From contig VTFK01000026.1 in the NCBI GenBank assembly GCA_009617715.1, positions 1 to 64,000 of the forward strand: 64,000 bases of DNA, in the 5' to 3' direction. The notes beneath the pieces are model-generated. The model was not told where the DNA came from and did not search any database. It saw nothing but the letters and a program-made list of their open reading frames with translations. The translations under genes were made by a program, and so were the position numbers. Numbering within the stretch: position 1 is the stretch's first letter; each line of letters begins with the position of its first letter. Below are positions 48,361 through 60,149 of the stretch, in pieces. The stretch is from Plectrocnemia conspersa. Taxonomy: Eukaryota; Arthropoda; Insecta; Trichoptera; Polycentropodidae.

Positions 48361-50339
48361 GATAATAAGTTTTCCTTCATAAAACCAAGTTTCGGGTTTA
48401 ATCTAATTCGACTAAAGCAAATTTTTACAGTAGTGAGGTACGAAAATTGTACATTCCAAAATAGATTTATTAATACATTGATTCTGTATTGAACAGATAT
48501 ATACAATTTAGAAAATCTATTTGCAGTTCATTCTTGAAAAACTTATCATTCAGTGATAGAGTATGGAATGTCGCAAAAATTCTATATCACGAATGAATGG
48601 GCTGAAATCGAATTCTTTCTAAAGAAACTAGACAGCAGAGTGCGGAAAAGTTCGTATGAAACGAATGAAAAATCTATATCAGAGCAGATGAACACCGTTT
48701 ATGTGGAATCTGACTATTGGCGAATATATACACAATAAAAAAAGATATAATAAAAAAATAATATTTTTTTTATATACTCTATATATTTCAGACAAATTGA
48801 GTCGGAAAAGCTAATAAAAGTATATTTTTTTTAATTGTTTTAATTACCAAGTATATAGAAAGCAATGTAGGTACAGAAATAAACATTTAATATTAATACA
48901 TACTACTAAACCGCTGACCATGTATGTAAGTTAATGAACATATATTAAAAATACTGACACAATAAAGCTATATTCTGTAATATATTTTTTATTTTTTTAT
49001 ATATAGCATATTTTAAAAATTCTACGTATATATTAATTTTTATAATATCAATAATAATGAAAAAGTTAATAATGCACATTTTGAAATTAAAATTGCGGAA
49101 TGTAAAAATTACGCTTATATTAACTTTTCTTCTCTGATACTACTGTACTCTAATGAAAAACCCTTATAGTGATTCAATAATTGCTGATGAAATTCGTAAT
49201 AAAAAATATAATAAACGATAAAATATTTTAATATATTTGTAATGTTATGAAAAAGCAAACATACAGTTTAATTAACGAAAACAGGTTCATGCTTATAATA
49301 CATATTTTTAAACTATATTAGAGCAAAAAATATTAAAAACTTTTGTGGTAGTTTCAACTACTTGCACAATTATTAAAAACAAAGCCAACATGTCTCAAAA
49401 GTAAGGCAATGAAATAAAGATCTTGAGACTAAATAAGTGCGTTAATATTTTTTTAAATAGGACCAATAACAATTGACAGTCTTTTATAATATAAAATCGA
49501 GCACCGAATCCAATTATAAAGTAAAAATTTAAGAAAAAAAAAAAATTTCAAAATATTTCTAAACTTCCGTATTTTTATTCTGAAAATAATATTTTTACTT
49601 AATTGAAAATATCTCTTATTAAAAGCAATTGAATTTACTATCAACCAGCAATAAAACAGTTTTCAATCAGATTATCTGCTTTAACACTATAAATTTATCG
49701 ATTATGGATAATTTTTAGCAAAATTTAAGAAAAATAAACAAGATCTTTTTTTACTCTCGGTTTCTTAATTATATGTTAAAACTCGATCAAAGATACAATG
49801 CAAATAAGCGGCTGATTATCAAAATATATTTAAGAAAAAATAGAAATTTTATAAGCATATGAGAAAAACTACAGAAATTATATTTTTACCTATTTTTGTG
49901 ATAATCTTGACTTTAATGCGTATTGTGTTATTCATATAAATTTTAAACAGTATTAAAAATGACTTCTATTGTAAGTTTCTTGAGTCAGAAATCAACAAAA
50001 GTCACCCATCATCGCTTCGTCCTAAAATCTTTGATAGCGACGTTCTATTTCCTTCATTTGTAGGTTAAAACATTCACAATGCTCGTCACTTTCATTACCA
50101 AAATTATCAGAGAAAATATTTAAATGAGAGTACAGAAAATGGAATATTGCAATCGAACCGGTGATATTTTCAATTAAGTAAAAACACTTTTTTTTCAGAA
50201 TATAAAATTCGGAAATTTAGCAATATCTCGAAAACCATTTTACTTTCTCAATTTTTTATTTTTATTTACGGATTCAGCACGCGATTTTATATAAAAAATG
50301 TCATGGAGCAAAGTCACTGTGAACTAGTGTAATTGTTAA
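48361..50339. other. AT-rich gene-free stretch
   Basis: A 61-codon plus-strand frame at 48553-48738 has a rather ordinary amino-acid mix but no recognised domain. The rest is homopolymer-rich. Confidence 0.4.
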
Positions 50340-50590
50340 TATTCAACGGACCACCTACTCACATCCATCACGAGACATTAATTACTCGTAAGCACCGGAA
50401 ATACTACTCTTCGTTTGAAAAAGATGCGCGATAGACATACGAAAGAGGACGCGATCAGAAACGCACCAGGAGATACGCCAAGGAGTCACTGTACGAGATA
50501 CATCAGCGTATAATAATTCAACTCGACCTTCCAACGAAGACTCTCCGACTTCCAAGACGTGCCATTTTGACTCCACCGCTAAATAGCGGC
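50340..50590. promoter_or_regulatory. Short GC-richer block
   Basis: GC-richer than its flanks, with GGACGCGATCAGAAACGCAC and CGACCTTCCAACG words. The 64-codon minus-strand frame at 50382-50576 covers it; no domain was recognised. Either a small exon or a regulatory block; neither can be shown. Confidence 0.25.
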
Positions 50591-51659
50591 AGCTACATTT
50601 TTATATATGGCTATAATATAAAATGTTTTTAATCTATTTTGGCTGCAAAATCACTTTCTTTGGCCTCAAAATCCGAAACGTTAAATCAAAACAAAGTTTC
50701 AGTTTCTGTTGATATTGGCTATAATGTTGTTGTGTTTTATTATACAACACAACGAGCTGAATACGTTCTAATTTAATACCAACTACTGAGAAACTCTACA
50801 GCAGCATAATATTACTCTAGAAATATGAATAATATCATAAAAAGAAAAAAGGCAATACAGCATTAATTTGTGATTGCTATTGCGCTAAAAATTATTAAAA
50901 ATCATGATTCTTAGGATTGCACAAAAGTACCGAGAATCAGAATCTCTAAATAAGCATTCGTAATGAATGAAAAAGTCGAATATCATAACTCATATTATGT
51001 TATAAACTAAAGTAGTGGATTCGCATTTATTGTGAAATTTCTATTAAATACTAATTAAAAAGATATTTTAATAAATCTGATTCTTAAAAAAATAATATTG
51101 CTTATGGAGGTTTAATTAAATAGTCTGTATCTAAAAAGTTATATTTACAAAAATGTGTTTGTATCAGTGATAATTACGGTCAGTCATGAAAGAATCTAAT
51201 ATATTAAGGTATAGAACTTTATTTCATTGTGACACATTTTTGCTTTTTTTAACAGAGAATTATAAAATAGAACTTATATAGTCCTATTTTATGTAATAGT
51301 CGTTCCAATAATTACATTTTCCTTCCTCTGACAGAGGTCCAGAAACTGATTACACAAGTTTGGGCGCTGCTGTTTTTGTACTTAAGAAAGAAGTTTGGGG
51401 ACCCATCTCACACTTACTTTCTTCGTAAATAATTATGGAACATAAGATAAGATATATTAAATATTGCCGCAGAAAGCAATCGTTCTACACAACTTCCTCT
51501 ACAAATACAATGGCTTTCGGAGTCAAAACATGTTTTGGTTGATTTTCATCATTCATGTTTGAAAGTACTTGGATGGAATACTAAATATACAACGATAGCA
51601 TTATAAATATTATTTATTACGCGCCGAATTATTATTTTTTATAAACGTTTCTGAAATAA
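50591..51659. other. AT-rich gene-free stretch
   Basis: Nothing recognised. A slightly GC-richer patch lies at 51310-51420. Confidence 0.4.
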
Positions 51660-52450
51660 TTACCCTTAACCAATAGGTTAACGGCGCAATTAACCAGCGG
51701 GCGTATCGCGCTTTGTTTACGTTTAATTTTTCCGAGCCCGTCCGCACGCGAAATAAATATATCATTTTAGTGGACATTTTATCATTAATCTCAGGATAAG
51801 GGACACAGCATTTGTAGGGAATTTCGGGAATGATTTATGGGTCTAGGCACCGTTTATGGCCGCGACAATAATTCACATATAAAATACAGTAAAATACGTG
51901 ATGAAAATGTACGATTACAAAAACGTAAATTCGCCCGACACATGTCACCCCGCTTTTTATCATTTTTTCCACAAAACAGTTATTAGGCAAATTATTAGTT
52001 CATAGATAAAGTGAATCGAGACAGATCAAGTTACGTGTAAGCAGTGAATCATAATTTGACCCGCGGGTTTATAAATCTTAAGAAAGAATATATAAAATAT
52101 ATTAAACGCACGCTATATTCTAATATGGATTTTTCACGAGAGCACGCACAGCGCTGAAGATTGTCAAAAGATATGATCTAGCCCTTTTTATCCCTTGGCA
52201 AACGTTACCCGTGTATGATGCCGGAGCTCGTTTATGAATATGAAATCGATTTGAACTTTATGTGAAAGTGAAACACAAGTCCCGACGTCGGAAAAAGGCC
52301 TTATCTTGAAAACAACAAGCTAGCTCGCTAAGCCAGAAAACTTTTATCACAGTACGGCGCGGGAAAAAATGCCAAAAAAGCCGAATCGAGATACGTTCAG
52401 TCACGCGGAAATTCCAATCACGTATGAACTAAAATAAAAGAACGAATAAC
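51660..52450. promoter_or_regulatory. GC-richer block with forkhead-, GATA- and Hox/Cdx-like words
   Basis: Contains TTGTTTACG (about 51713-51721, forkhead-like), GGATAAGG (51794-51801), GATTTATGGG (51832-51841) and GTTTATGGCC (51852-51861, TTTATGG is a Caudal/Abd-B-like word), plus TTAATTT and CAATTAA. No open frame covers it. The combination within 200 bp is suggestive of an enhancer, but single short words are expected by chance in AT-rich DNA. Confidence 0.35.
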
Positions 52451-54754
52451 GTGGAAGTTTATTATAAACTATATAAGTGTAATCTTCCCAGAAATATACA
52501 CATACCCGTATAATAATATAATATATGAACATAATAAATAATAAATTACATTGTCTCAATTCGTATCAGACGTATGCGAGAAAAGCTTTTTAATCTTAGG
52601 TATTAAAAAAGTGCTGCGTGGGCAAATTTCAGTCTTGCGCCATTTTTCTTGAATGATTGATGAAGTTAATTTTGTGAAAAAAATCCGAACTTATTAAAAA
52701 AAAACGCCGACGAAGAAAAAACGTTATTAAGATAATTACTAATTTACGAGATGACTATGTTAAAATATTTTTAAAAAAAAATAAAGAAACTTACGTAAAA
52801 CATTATAAAGCACAGATATGTTCAATATGAATTCTCTTACCTGAAACAAAAAAAACATTATTAATTTCAATATATAATTTTACAAGTAGATTTATTGCCA
52901 AATTCATATTTATTATATATTATACAATTCAACTACGAGATGAGTTTATAGCAATTTTGTATACGCTGTAAATCACATTTTCTTGAATTTTTGCAATTTC
53001 GTATAATAAAAGTCGAAAGTTACGTAAAGTTCGAACGAAGGCTTGAAAAAAACTCATGAATTTAAGTCGAAAGTTTTTCTAAGATCGCCTTTAATATTTA
53101 ACGTTCAATCTATACCAAATAAATAAATTTATGATGCTGAATAAGCACACTCAATAATTTAATAATTCATTTAAACATATACATTATTAAAAGTTACAAT
53201 AATGCTTTAATTTAATACATTACGCCTGAGTGTAATCCATCGCTATATAAATTGCCAAAAATATTTATATTTATAAAAAAATGTCATTATATGTATATTA
53301 GCAATAGTTCGAAATGTGCCACTTAAAATAAAATATAGATTATTAAAATATTCAATACGTTTGACTCATAAATATGAAAATATTTTGCTACAAATGTATA
53401 AAAAACCTTCGTAACGTGGACCAATCCATTTTGAAAGATAAAAGGGAATAATGTGACGACAAGGAAGAACAGCATATATTTGATCGACACATCGCATACG
53501 AAAGATCGAGGCAAAGTTTATTTAAAAGCATAGAAAACTTTGCGCCTGCGATGAAAAACCTGTCAAATAAATATAGCCGCCTTGCGTGTTTATTAGGTAA
53601 CTCTGGTTCCTTTATATCACCTGTTACGAAACATTTATACGAAAAAATTCATTAGTTCATTCACATACAGCGATTTTTAAATTTCTTTTAAAAACTTTGC
53701 TGCCTACGTTAAAACATAAAATTCCTAACACTACAGTAGAGCTTAGATAGTAGAGAAGAGTGGAGAAGTGAGTTTTCTACGTGGTGGAACTTATGCTGGA
53801 GATCGCAAAATCAAACTAGTTCCAACAGCAAAAACCCAAGGGTCTTAAATAATATTTGAAAAACATTGCTACCTGGAATACGAAAATCTAACTGAAGAGC
53901 AAAAATGAACAAAAAAATTAAGAATGGTTTCGTCACCATTTTATGCAAAAAGTAGAAAAACATATATTAACCTATTATTTTATATCGATGCTGAAACTAT
54001 AAAAACGTACGGTTCACAAAATATTGCTTAAGGTTTTGTGAAATACTTTCATTCCGTTTTGATAGAATCATTATCGCCTTCCGCTCAGTCGGTTTCTTGT
54101 ACTTGGTCTTCAGTATTAACCATAAAATAATCTGAGCGCTCAGATCTTAAAAATAGCTCTGAGAATTTAAAGATGACGGTATTTTTGAACATAATTTAGT
54201 TCCATATTTAATTTTGAAAGCGTACTTTTCATCTGATTCTCAAGACGTCATTATTTCCTGATCTTCATAAACGCACAAAAAACACCAGTATTCATTTAAA
54301 ATGTGAATATTTTTGCTTTGCTCTTCACGTTATTTATTAGTGAAATCAATACAGCAGTTACAAATTTAAGTTAAACTCCTCTCTACAGGGTGATTTAGAT
54401 TATCTATGAAGATGGGCTTCCATCAACCGTCTGCCCTTTAGTGCCGAAAAGTGTCATACTATGTAATTTTCTCGATTTCGTTCACCATCAAATTATTTCT
54501 ACGATCTCGGTGGAAACGTTTTAGCTATAAAAACTTCCACTAACGATCTCAGAATCACTTGTGAGGCCAAGTGGAGGTTCTCTCTACACATAAACGATGT
54601 CTGCAAAATAAATCCATAATACTGGGTACACGTTTCACTTTAACGATCTGTTAGTAATTTTCGTTCTCCGTGACACTTTAGTTCGCAACATTCTTAAATT
54701 GGGATTTTTAATTTAGAATCCCTGAATGAACAAATATCCTCTCAAAAAAAAGTT
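52451..54754. other. Mostly AT-rich gene-free stretch
   Basis: No gene recognised. 53390-53600 and 54360-54700 are GC-richer. CTACAGGGTGATTTAG at 54385-54400 resembles the start of many insect transposon-derived repeats, but no partner end was found. Confidence 0.35.
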
Positions 54755-54875
54755 CAATGCAAAACGATTTTATTGCTTTTGACCTGAATTTTTTACTTCT
54801 GAGAAGTGACAATTGTTTTTGCGCCCTCCTATTGACCAAAATTCGGTTTGAATACACTTTCATATCAGAAGTAGA
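54755..54875 (+). repeat. Dispersed repeat family B, copy 3
   Basis: CGATTTTATTGCTTTTGAC, ACTTCTGAGAAGTGACAATT, TTTTTGCGCCCTCCTATTG and GGTTTGAATACACTTTCAT match 34140-34250 and the minus strand of the hAT-like element near 11400-11470. Likely an element fragment. Confidence 0.6.
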
Positions 54876-55559
54876 GAATCTGTACTTATTCCTCTGCTTA
54901 TTTTCCCCTGAGAGATGAGTTGACTTATTTTGTATTTTGGACTTGACCTAATAGTCTATTATTCAAGTACAGGCAAACTGTGAAGCAATATGCGATATTC
55001 AGTGAGTCTGTACTTTTTTTCCGCTTTTTGGACTTAAGTTCTAAAACTATAACAAAGCTTAGAATTTTTATAAGGTCAAGCTGGGTTTGGTTAATTTGTG
55101 TAGGTTAGGTTTGAATTTGAACAGCAACTGGACGTTTCGCAAGTCAAATTGAATTTCATAGACATTTTAGAGATACATTATATTTTCGCTTGTAAAAATA
55201 TATCTACTAGTTAAAATGTATTTGAATTTCACTAATGAAAATATAATTTTACAGAAAAATGCACATTCACTGTAACATTTATACAACCCATTTAAATAAA
55301 TAATGATACTACGATTAAAAATGTTGAATTTATCTAATTTTACTAGCACAGATAAATTATAGCTTTACTGGTAAAAATATATATCTGTCAATCGGTGAAA
55401 ATGTATTACGATATAATTTCACTAAAATGACATCGGATAGATTCGAGACTATTTGTTTTTAGATGTTAGTCCCAGTATCAACTTCGAAGACTAAAATCCA
55501 TCAAAAAAATAAATAAATGCTTTGGGATTGCAAGTGTATTTCGAACTCTTAGAACGTAA
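54876..55559. other. AT-rich gene-free stretch
   Basis: Nothing recognised. A slightly GC-richer part lies at 54890-55150. Confidence 0.4.
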
Positions 55560-55980
55560 TCAAATAATTATAGCGGAACGACATTGTCAACAATTGACAA
55601 AATTAAAAAATAAACTGAAAAAGGGTAGAATTTTATCACGAAACGCGCGATGATGACCCAACATAAGTTAAATGAATTGAATCGGGATCTTATCAAGCAC
55701 TCTATTCTCCAGACCTTGTCCTATTTATTCAGATCACTACATTTTTTAAGGGTAAAAAAAATAATGCAATAGAGCAGGTAAAAACATCCCTTAATGCATT
55801 TTTGCATCAAAGTCAACGGAATTTCACTCCAATGGTATTAATAATTTGATTGAAAAGTGGGAAAATGCTATAAGAATGGACTGAAATGATGTAATTGAAT
55901 AAATTAATAATAAAAAAAATTATTTCATATAAAAAAAACGTCAAAAAATACATATTGGGTTGAATCAAGACAACCCAATA
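55560..55980 (+). pseudogene. Mariner transposase relic with 3' terminal repeat
   Basis: Only the C-terminal part of a mariner transposase remains, split among frames. In order: SRNAR (from the HDNAR motif), MTQHKLNELNRDLI, YSPDL (mariner signature), then NAIEQVKTSLNAF, then STEFHSNGINNLIEKWENAI. The order and spacing match the C-terminal third of mariner transposases. The catalytic D(D/E)D core upstream is missing or unrecognisable. Frameshifts and stops make it dead. The right end reads CAACCCAATA followed by TA, a mariner-type terminus and target. Confidence 0.75.
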
Positions 55981-55981
55981 T
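55952..55981. repeat. Mariner-type terminal repeats facing each other
   Basis: ATATTGGGTTG (55952-55962) and CAACCCAATAT (55971-55981) are perfect inverted repeats separated by eight bases. Both look like mariner termini. The outer one ends the relic above. The inner one could be part of its terminal repeat or the start of a collapsed second element. Confidence 0.65.
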
Positions 55982-56399
55982 ATTCCTGCATCATTTAACC
56001 ATTACATCAAGGTTTATTACATACACTTAAAAAGTATTATGTATGTACCACATTTAATAAATTGGTTAAAATATTGCTAATGCCTAAAGTGAAAATGAGT
56101 AACATATGGAATTATTTGGTAAAGGATTGTTGACAAACTGAAGATCGAACTATTTTAAATTACTAAATTCCTAGATTTAAATCTGAAAGAAAATGATCTC
56201 ATTTTCAACTGAAAAGTGCAAAGATGAAATACTTTTTTAGAATAACAGCAAGAAAATGAGCAGCCTAAGAAAATTTTACCTTAGAAGATGACTTAATATT
56301 AAAATATGATCAAGAAGCATTTGCGATAGTTTTACAGGCAGTGAATTATATATTTGTGATCAAAATACGGACAGTACTAACAAATATAAGAAGTTACTT
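55982..56399. other. AT-rich gene-free stretch
   Basis: Nothing recognised. Confidence 0.4.
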
Positions 56400-57420
56400 T
56401 TGCATCCAGTCCAAAACCACTGCCAGAGCCTTAAGAATTGCAACCAACCCTCGCACTTAGATTAGCACTGGATCTTCAATATCAGCTCAGGTGTCATTGC
56501 GAGTGCTGGCGACTGCTCAAGCACTTCCACTTGTCCTCTAGTCCTACGAGTCCATCCCGTTGATATACCTTGATTGGGGCGCCAACACCATACTCTGTTG
56601 CTCACCCCCAAGAATATATTACTCATGTTACTCTGCCATACTAGAATAACGGGCCTCCAGCGTGTGATGAACTAGCGCCCCACTAACATATATAGTGGAT
56701 AACTCAGTTCATTGCCGATTGAAGTAAACCAACATCACTTACTTGCTGTTCTAAGCACCTCTTAAATTACAGCAAGAATCGGTAGTTAATTAAATCAAAT
56801 GGAGTGAAATTTGTCCGTTGTATTGAGACACTTAGCGGCGGTCTAGGCGCGGTAACGTAATTATATCAGTTGATGCAATTTCGACCCATTGCGATGTCAG
56901 TGCGGCCGTTAACGCTCTGGAAGAGGTCCATACTTCAAGAGGCTTAAGTGGCTCACCCCCGTTTGCGGGCCCGCTCACTAATGACTCTTGGCCCCCGGCC
57001 AAAACATAATTGTGCACCGGCTTTCCACCCCTTTCGCTGGCTGCAGGGAGTGCCTTCACTTTTGCCCCGCGTCAGCAGCGGCGCGAGATAAGCTCATTGT
57101 GAGACAGCGCGCTGTTTACGTTCTCGATTGTTCAAACACTCGCGTCTGTTGCTTAAATAACCGAGTTTGGTTTTCGCGTTAAGTTTTCGCGTGTAATAAA
57201 CGACGCTGCTTATTCGCTATCTTATATGCCGCGTTTCGTAGTTGATACTTGGGAGCGATACGCTTGTTTGTTAAGTCTGCGTAACGTACGGCAGTCTTCT
57301 TCAATTACTGATATATGTACCCAAATTTAACATAATAAATCTGAACGAACGCGATTATTGCGTATACGAAAGGATTGCAAATGTTTTTGGGAGTTACTTT
57401 CGATTAACCTTCGACACTTC
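56400..57420. promoter_or_regulatory. Most GC-rich block of the window, candidate promoter or enhancer
   Basis: Over 56830-57200 the sequence is far richer in GC and CpG than elsewhere (GCGGCCG, GGGCCCGC, GGCCCCCGGCC, GCAGCGGCGCGAG). Words include GAGATAAGC near 57086 and GCTGTTTACG near 57111. The minus-strand frame at 56832-57059 (75 codons) and a plus-strand frame at 56988-57182 overlap without recognised domains. The left part, 56400-56700, has a GGGGCGCCAACACC word. It may be a promoter, enhancer or unannotated exon. No start site can be set from sequence alone. Confidence 0.35.
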
Positions 57421-57712
57421 TCCGAACAGTTACTGATAAATAATAAAGGTGAAAAAGTACTGATTTAATTTCAGCTTTTGTACAAAAAGTAGCAAATAAC
57501 CTTATTAATGTTTTCTTAGATTCATGCAAATGTGCAAATATGACTCAGAAACATAAGATTAATAGACACATTAAATAGGCACTTTGATTAATCAACAGAA
57601 TATTTCAATTTGTTGTTTCTAAATTTATTATATAAGCAGTAAAGTGAATATTATCTACAATTAGCTAAGCTAGTTATGAAGACAAATAACCTAAACTCTA
57701 ACTATTATTAAC

Positions 57713-58819
57713 AAAATCATTGGAGCAGTTTTCTTGGATTTCAAGAGAGCCTTCGAAAAAATAGACAGAAAAATAATGTTAAAGAAATTGGAGAGTATAG
57801 GTATAATTGATATAGTTTTAAGATGGTTTAATAATTACTTATATAAAAGAAAACAAAAAGTTAAAATAAATAATGTATATTCTGAAGAGAAATTAGTGTC
57901 TTATGGAGTACCACAAGGGTCTAAATTGGGACCATTGTTATTTGTTTTGTATATTATTGATATAGTTAATAACGTGAAAAAATGTAAAATTCATCTATTT
58001 GCGGATGACACATTAATGTATTGCATAGGTGATAACATTAAAGAAATTGTAAATAATTTAAATAATGAATTAAGTATAATAGAAATATGGTTAAAGAATA
58101 ATGTACTTAAATTAAATGAGAATAAAACTAAATGTATGTTTATTAATTATAAAAATGTGTTAGATAATAGTACCAAAATAGTAATAAATAACTCTAGTAT
58201 AGAAATAGTGGATAATATAAAATATTTAGGAGTAATTGTTGATACAAAATTAAATTTTAAAGAACATTGTAATTACATATTAAAAAAAAAAAATTAGTAG
58301 AAAAATAGGTTTATTATCTAGATTAAGAAATATATTAAGTATAAATACAAAAAAATAATTTACAATAGTATAATATTTCCCCATTTTAATTATTGTGCAG
58401 CAATATTAGACATGCTAAATAAATTAGATAAAATATTGTTGCAAAAATTACTAATTTATTAGAGTAGTTTTAAATAAAAATAGATTTACAAGGTGTAGAA
58501 TTATGATTGCTAGATTAGAATGGTTGAATGTTCAAGAAATATTGAGTATGAATGTTTTAGTATTTATATATAAGTTAGAAAATAATATGTTACCAGAATA
58601 TTTTAATAAGTATTTAATAAGAAATAAAGATGTACATAAATATAATACTAGAAATAGAGAAAATTTAAAGATAATTAAGTATAAGAAAACGAGTACGGCT
58701 AGGGGAATTATGTACGGAGGTTTTGATTTTATATAATAGTCTTCCAAGAGAAAACTGAAACAGCAAAAAAATATAACGGGTTTCATAAATGGAATAAAAA
58801 AACACCTTCGTACATATAG
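57713..58819 (+). pseudogene. LINE ORF2 fragment: reverse transcriptase palm to C-terminus
   Basis: An uninterrupted frame runs from the truncation to 58297. Counting from the TTG at 57734, DFKRAFEKIDRKIM covers residues 2-15, VPQG lies at 59-62 and the catalytic FADD at 89-92, followed by KLNENKTKCMFI and IKYLGVIVDTK. This covers the palm and thumb. A frameshift in an A12 run (about 58285-58296) breaks it. A second open part at 58503-58736 reads MIARLEWLNVQEILSMNVLV and on to ARGIMYGG, then further frameshifts precede the family's stop at 58817-58819. The endonuclease and N-terminal RT are absent, so it cannot be active. The minus-strand frame at 58532-58786 is its antisense shadow. Confidence 0.9.
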
Positions 58820-58975
58820 AAATAAATTATAATATTAAGTCTTTATTATTGTATATTTTTATTTTTTATTTCTGTTATGTAGTTTTTATATATTTTTATA
58901 TATGTTTACTAAATTTTTTAGATGTAAAGATTAGCTATTAAGCTAAATAAATTAATAAAATAAATAAATAATAAA
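58820..58975 (+). other. LINE 3' untranslated region and tail
   Basis: Contains AATATTAAGTCTTTATTATT, TGTAAAGATTAGCTATTAAG and the terminal TAAATAAATAA repeats, all shared in reverse with 17614-17767. It would carry the RNA site recognised for target-primed reverse transcription. Confidence 0.8.
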
Positions 58976-59786
58976 TAACTATGTATATTATCGTCAATAT
59001 GTATATAAGCTATAAAAGTTCTCTAATAAATAATAAATTAATCTTTCTTTTCATTACCTTTACTTAGAGAGCTATTTTAAATTCATTTTTATGCTAGACT
59101 AAATTTATTATATGAAATACATTTCATGAAATTTAAAATTTACTACAATCGAGTTATTGATTTGTATGTTTTATTTCATGCTTATTACAAATTTATCAGC
59201 CAATAAAAATACATACATAAAAGAACTTGAGGGCACTGAACTTTTGTGCGCATTTTTCTCAAACGAGCTTTTGTCTGGTTGCCAAGTAATGTAACAGAGA
59301 CACCTTCACATGGGAAAATATAAATATTACTATTATTGTAAGTTACAAATACTTAAAGCCATTACTACTTTGAACTGTTGACTGGAGATTCTATAACAGC
59401 GTTAAGCACTTGAATCTCAGCCATTTAATCTACTACATTAATACCATTGTGACAGAGATCGAGAACCAGTTACTATCATAAATAATTTTTATGTATTTTT
59501 ACTATCGAAATTAAAATATTTACATTTCAGTTAATATTGCCATGCGAAACGTATAAGTAATTCTTTATTCATTAGAAAAATGTAAATAAAAACATTTTTA
59601 TAAAAATTGAAATATTAATATTTTTCAAGCGCGAGTAAAATAGTAGATTGCAACGGAAAGAGCTTAAATATCTAGTGACCAATTGAAATTATGCAGCGAT
59701 CATTTAGCCAATTGCTGCAGTCGCTTCTTAGAAGGCGAAATAGGTATACGCATTTAGAAAGCGACATTCGTTTGATGGGCATTGTC
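58976..59786. other. AT-rich gene-free stretch
   Basis: Nothing coding recognised. A GC-richer patch lies at 59690-59786, leading into the dispersed repeat. Confidence 0.4.
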
Positions 59787-60000
59787 TAAGGTCGTATTGC
59801 ATTTCGACGGGAGTTTTGAGGATCCGGTGATTTATTATATCCGTGATCGTTTCGCAACCTCTCAATAGTGGAGAATATTTACAGTAAGAACAACACTCGT
59901 GTTATTTATGTGGTCGTAACGAGAGCTTTTGTGTGTGGTCCAAATCCTTTATGCTATTGTGTTCTTTCTTTGTTGATAGATGATCATGTGTGGTCGTCAC
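59787..60000 (+). repeat. Dispersed repeat family A, copy 2
   Basis: Second copy of the repeat at 6448-6670, same orientation, with ATCCGGTGAT, CCGTGATCGTTTC, TGTTATTTATGTGGTCGTAA, CGAGAGCTTTTGTGTG and ATCCTTTATGCTATTGTG. It lies immediately left of the non-LTR relic at 60150-60920. Confidence 0.65.
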
Positions 60001-60149
60001 ATTCCAATTGCAAATATTGATGATTTATCTCAAAATCATTAATAAAAAAACGAACTGACAATTTTTTTATAAACTATTTTTAAAAACTACACACTATTTT
60101 TTGTGATAAACTTATTTTTTAAAATAAATAATAGAAAGTCTCAATAAGC

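Larger units (their letters stand above)
57710..58975 (+). mobile_element. 5'-truncated copy of the same LINE
   Basis: Homology with the minus-strand copy starts abruptly at about 57710 (AACAAAATCATTGGAGCAG) inside the reverse transcriptase and runs to a tail of TAAATAAATAA-type repeats at about 58950-58975. Possible flanking duplications are TAACTAT at 57699-57705 and at 58976-58982. 5' truncation with a short A/T tail is the usual product of target-primed reverse transcription. It is younger and more intact than the other copy. Confidence 0.85.

Noticed and set aside
56577..56590. GGGGCGCCAACACC as a retroviral-type primer binding site
   Set aside because: Resembles part of a TGGCGCC tRNA-primer site in reverse, but no adjacent LTR copy or gag sequence was found.
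56832..57059. 75-codon minus-strand frame in the GC-rich block
   Set aside because: The start is GTG with a stop shortly upstream, and no domain is seen; an exon remains possible but unsupported.
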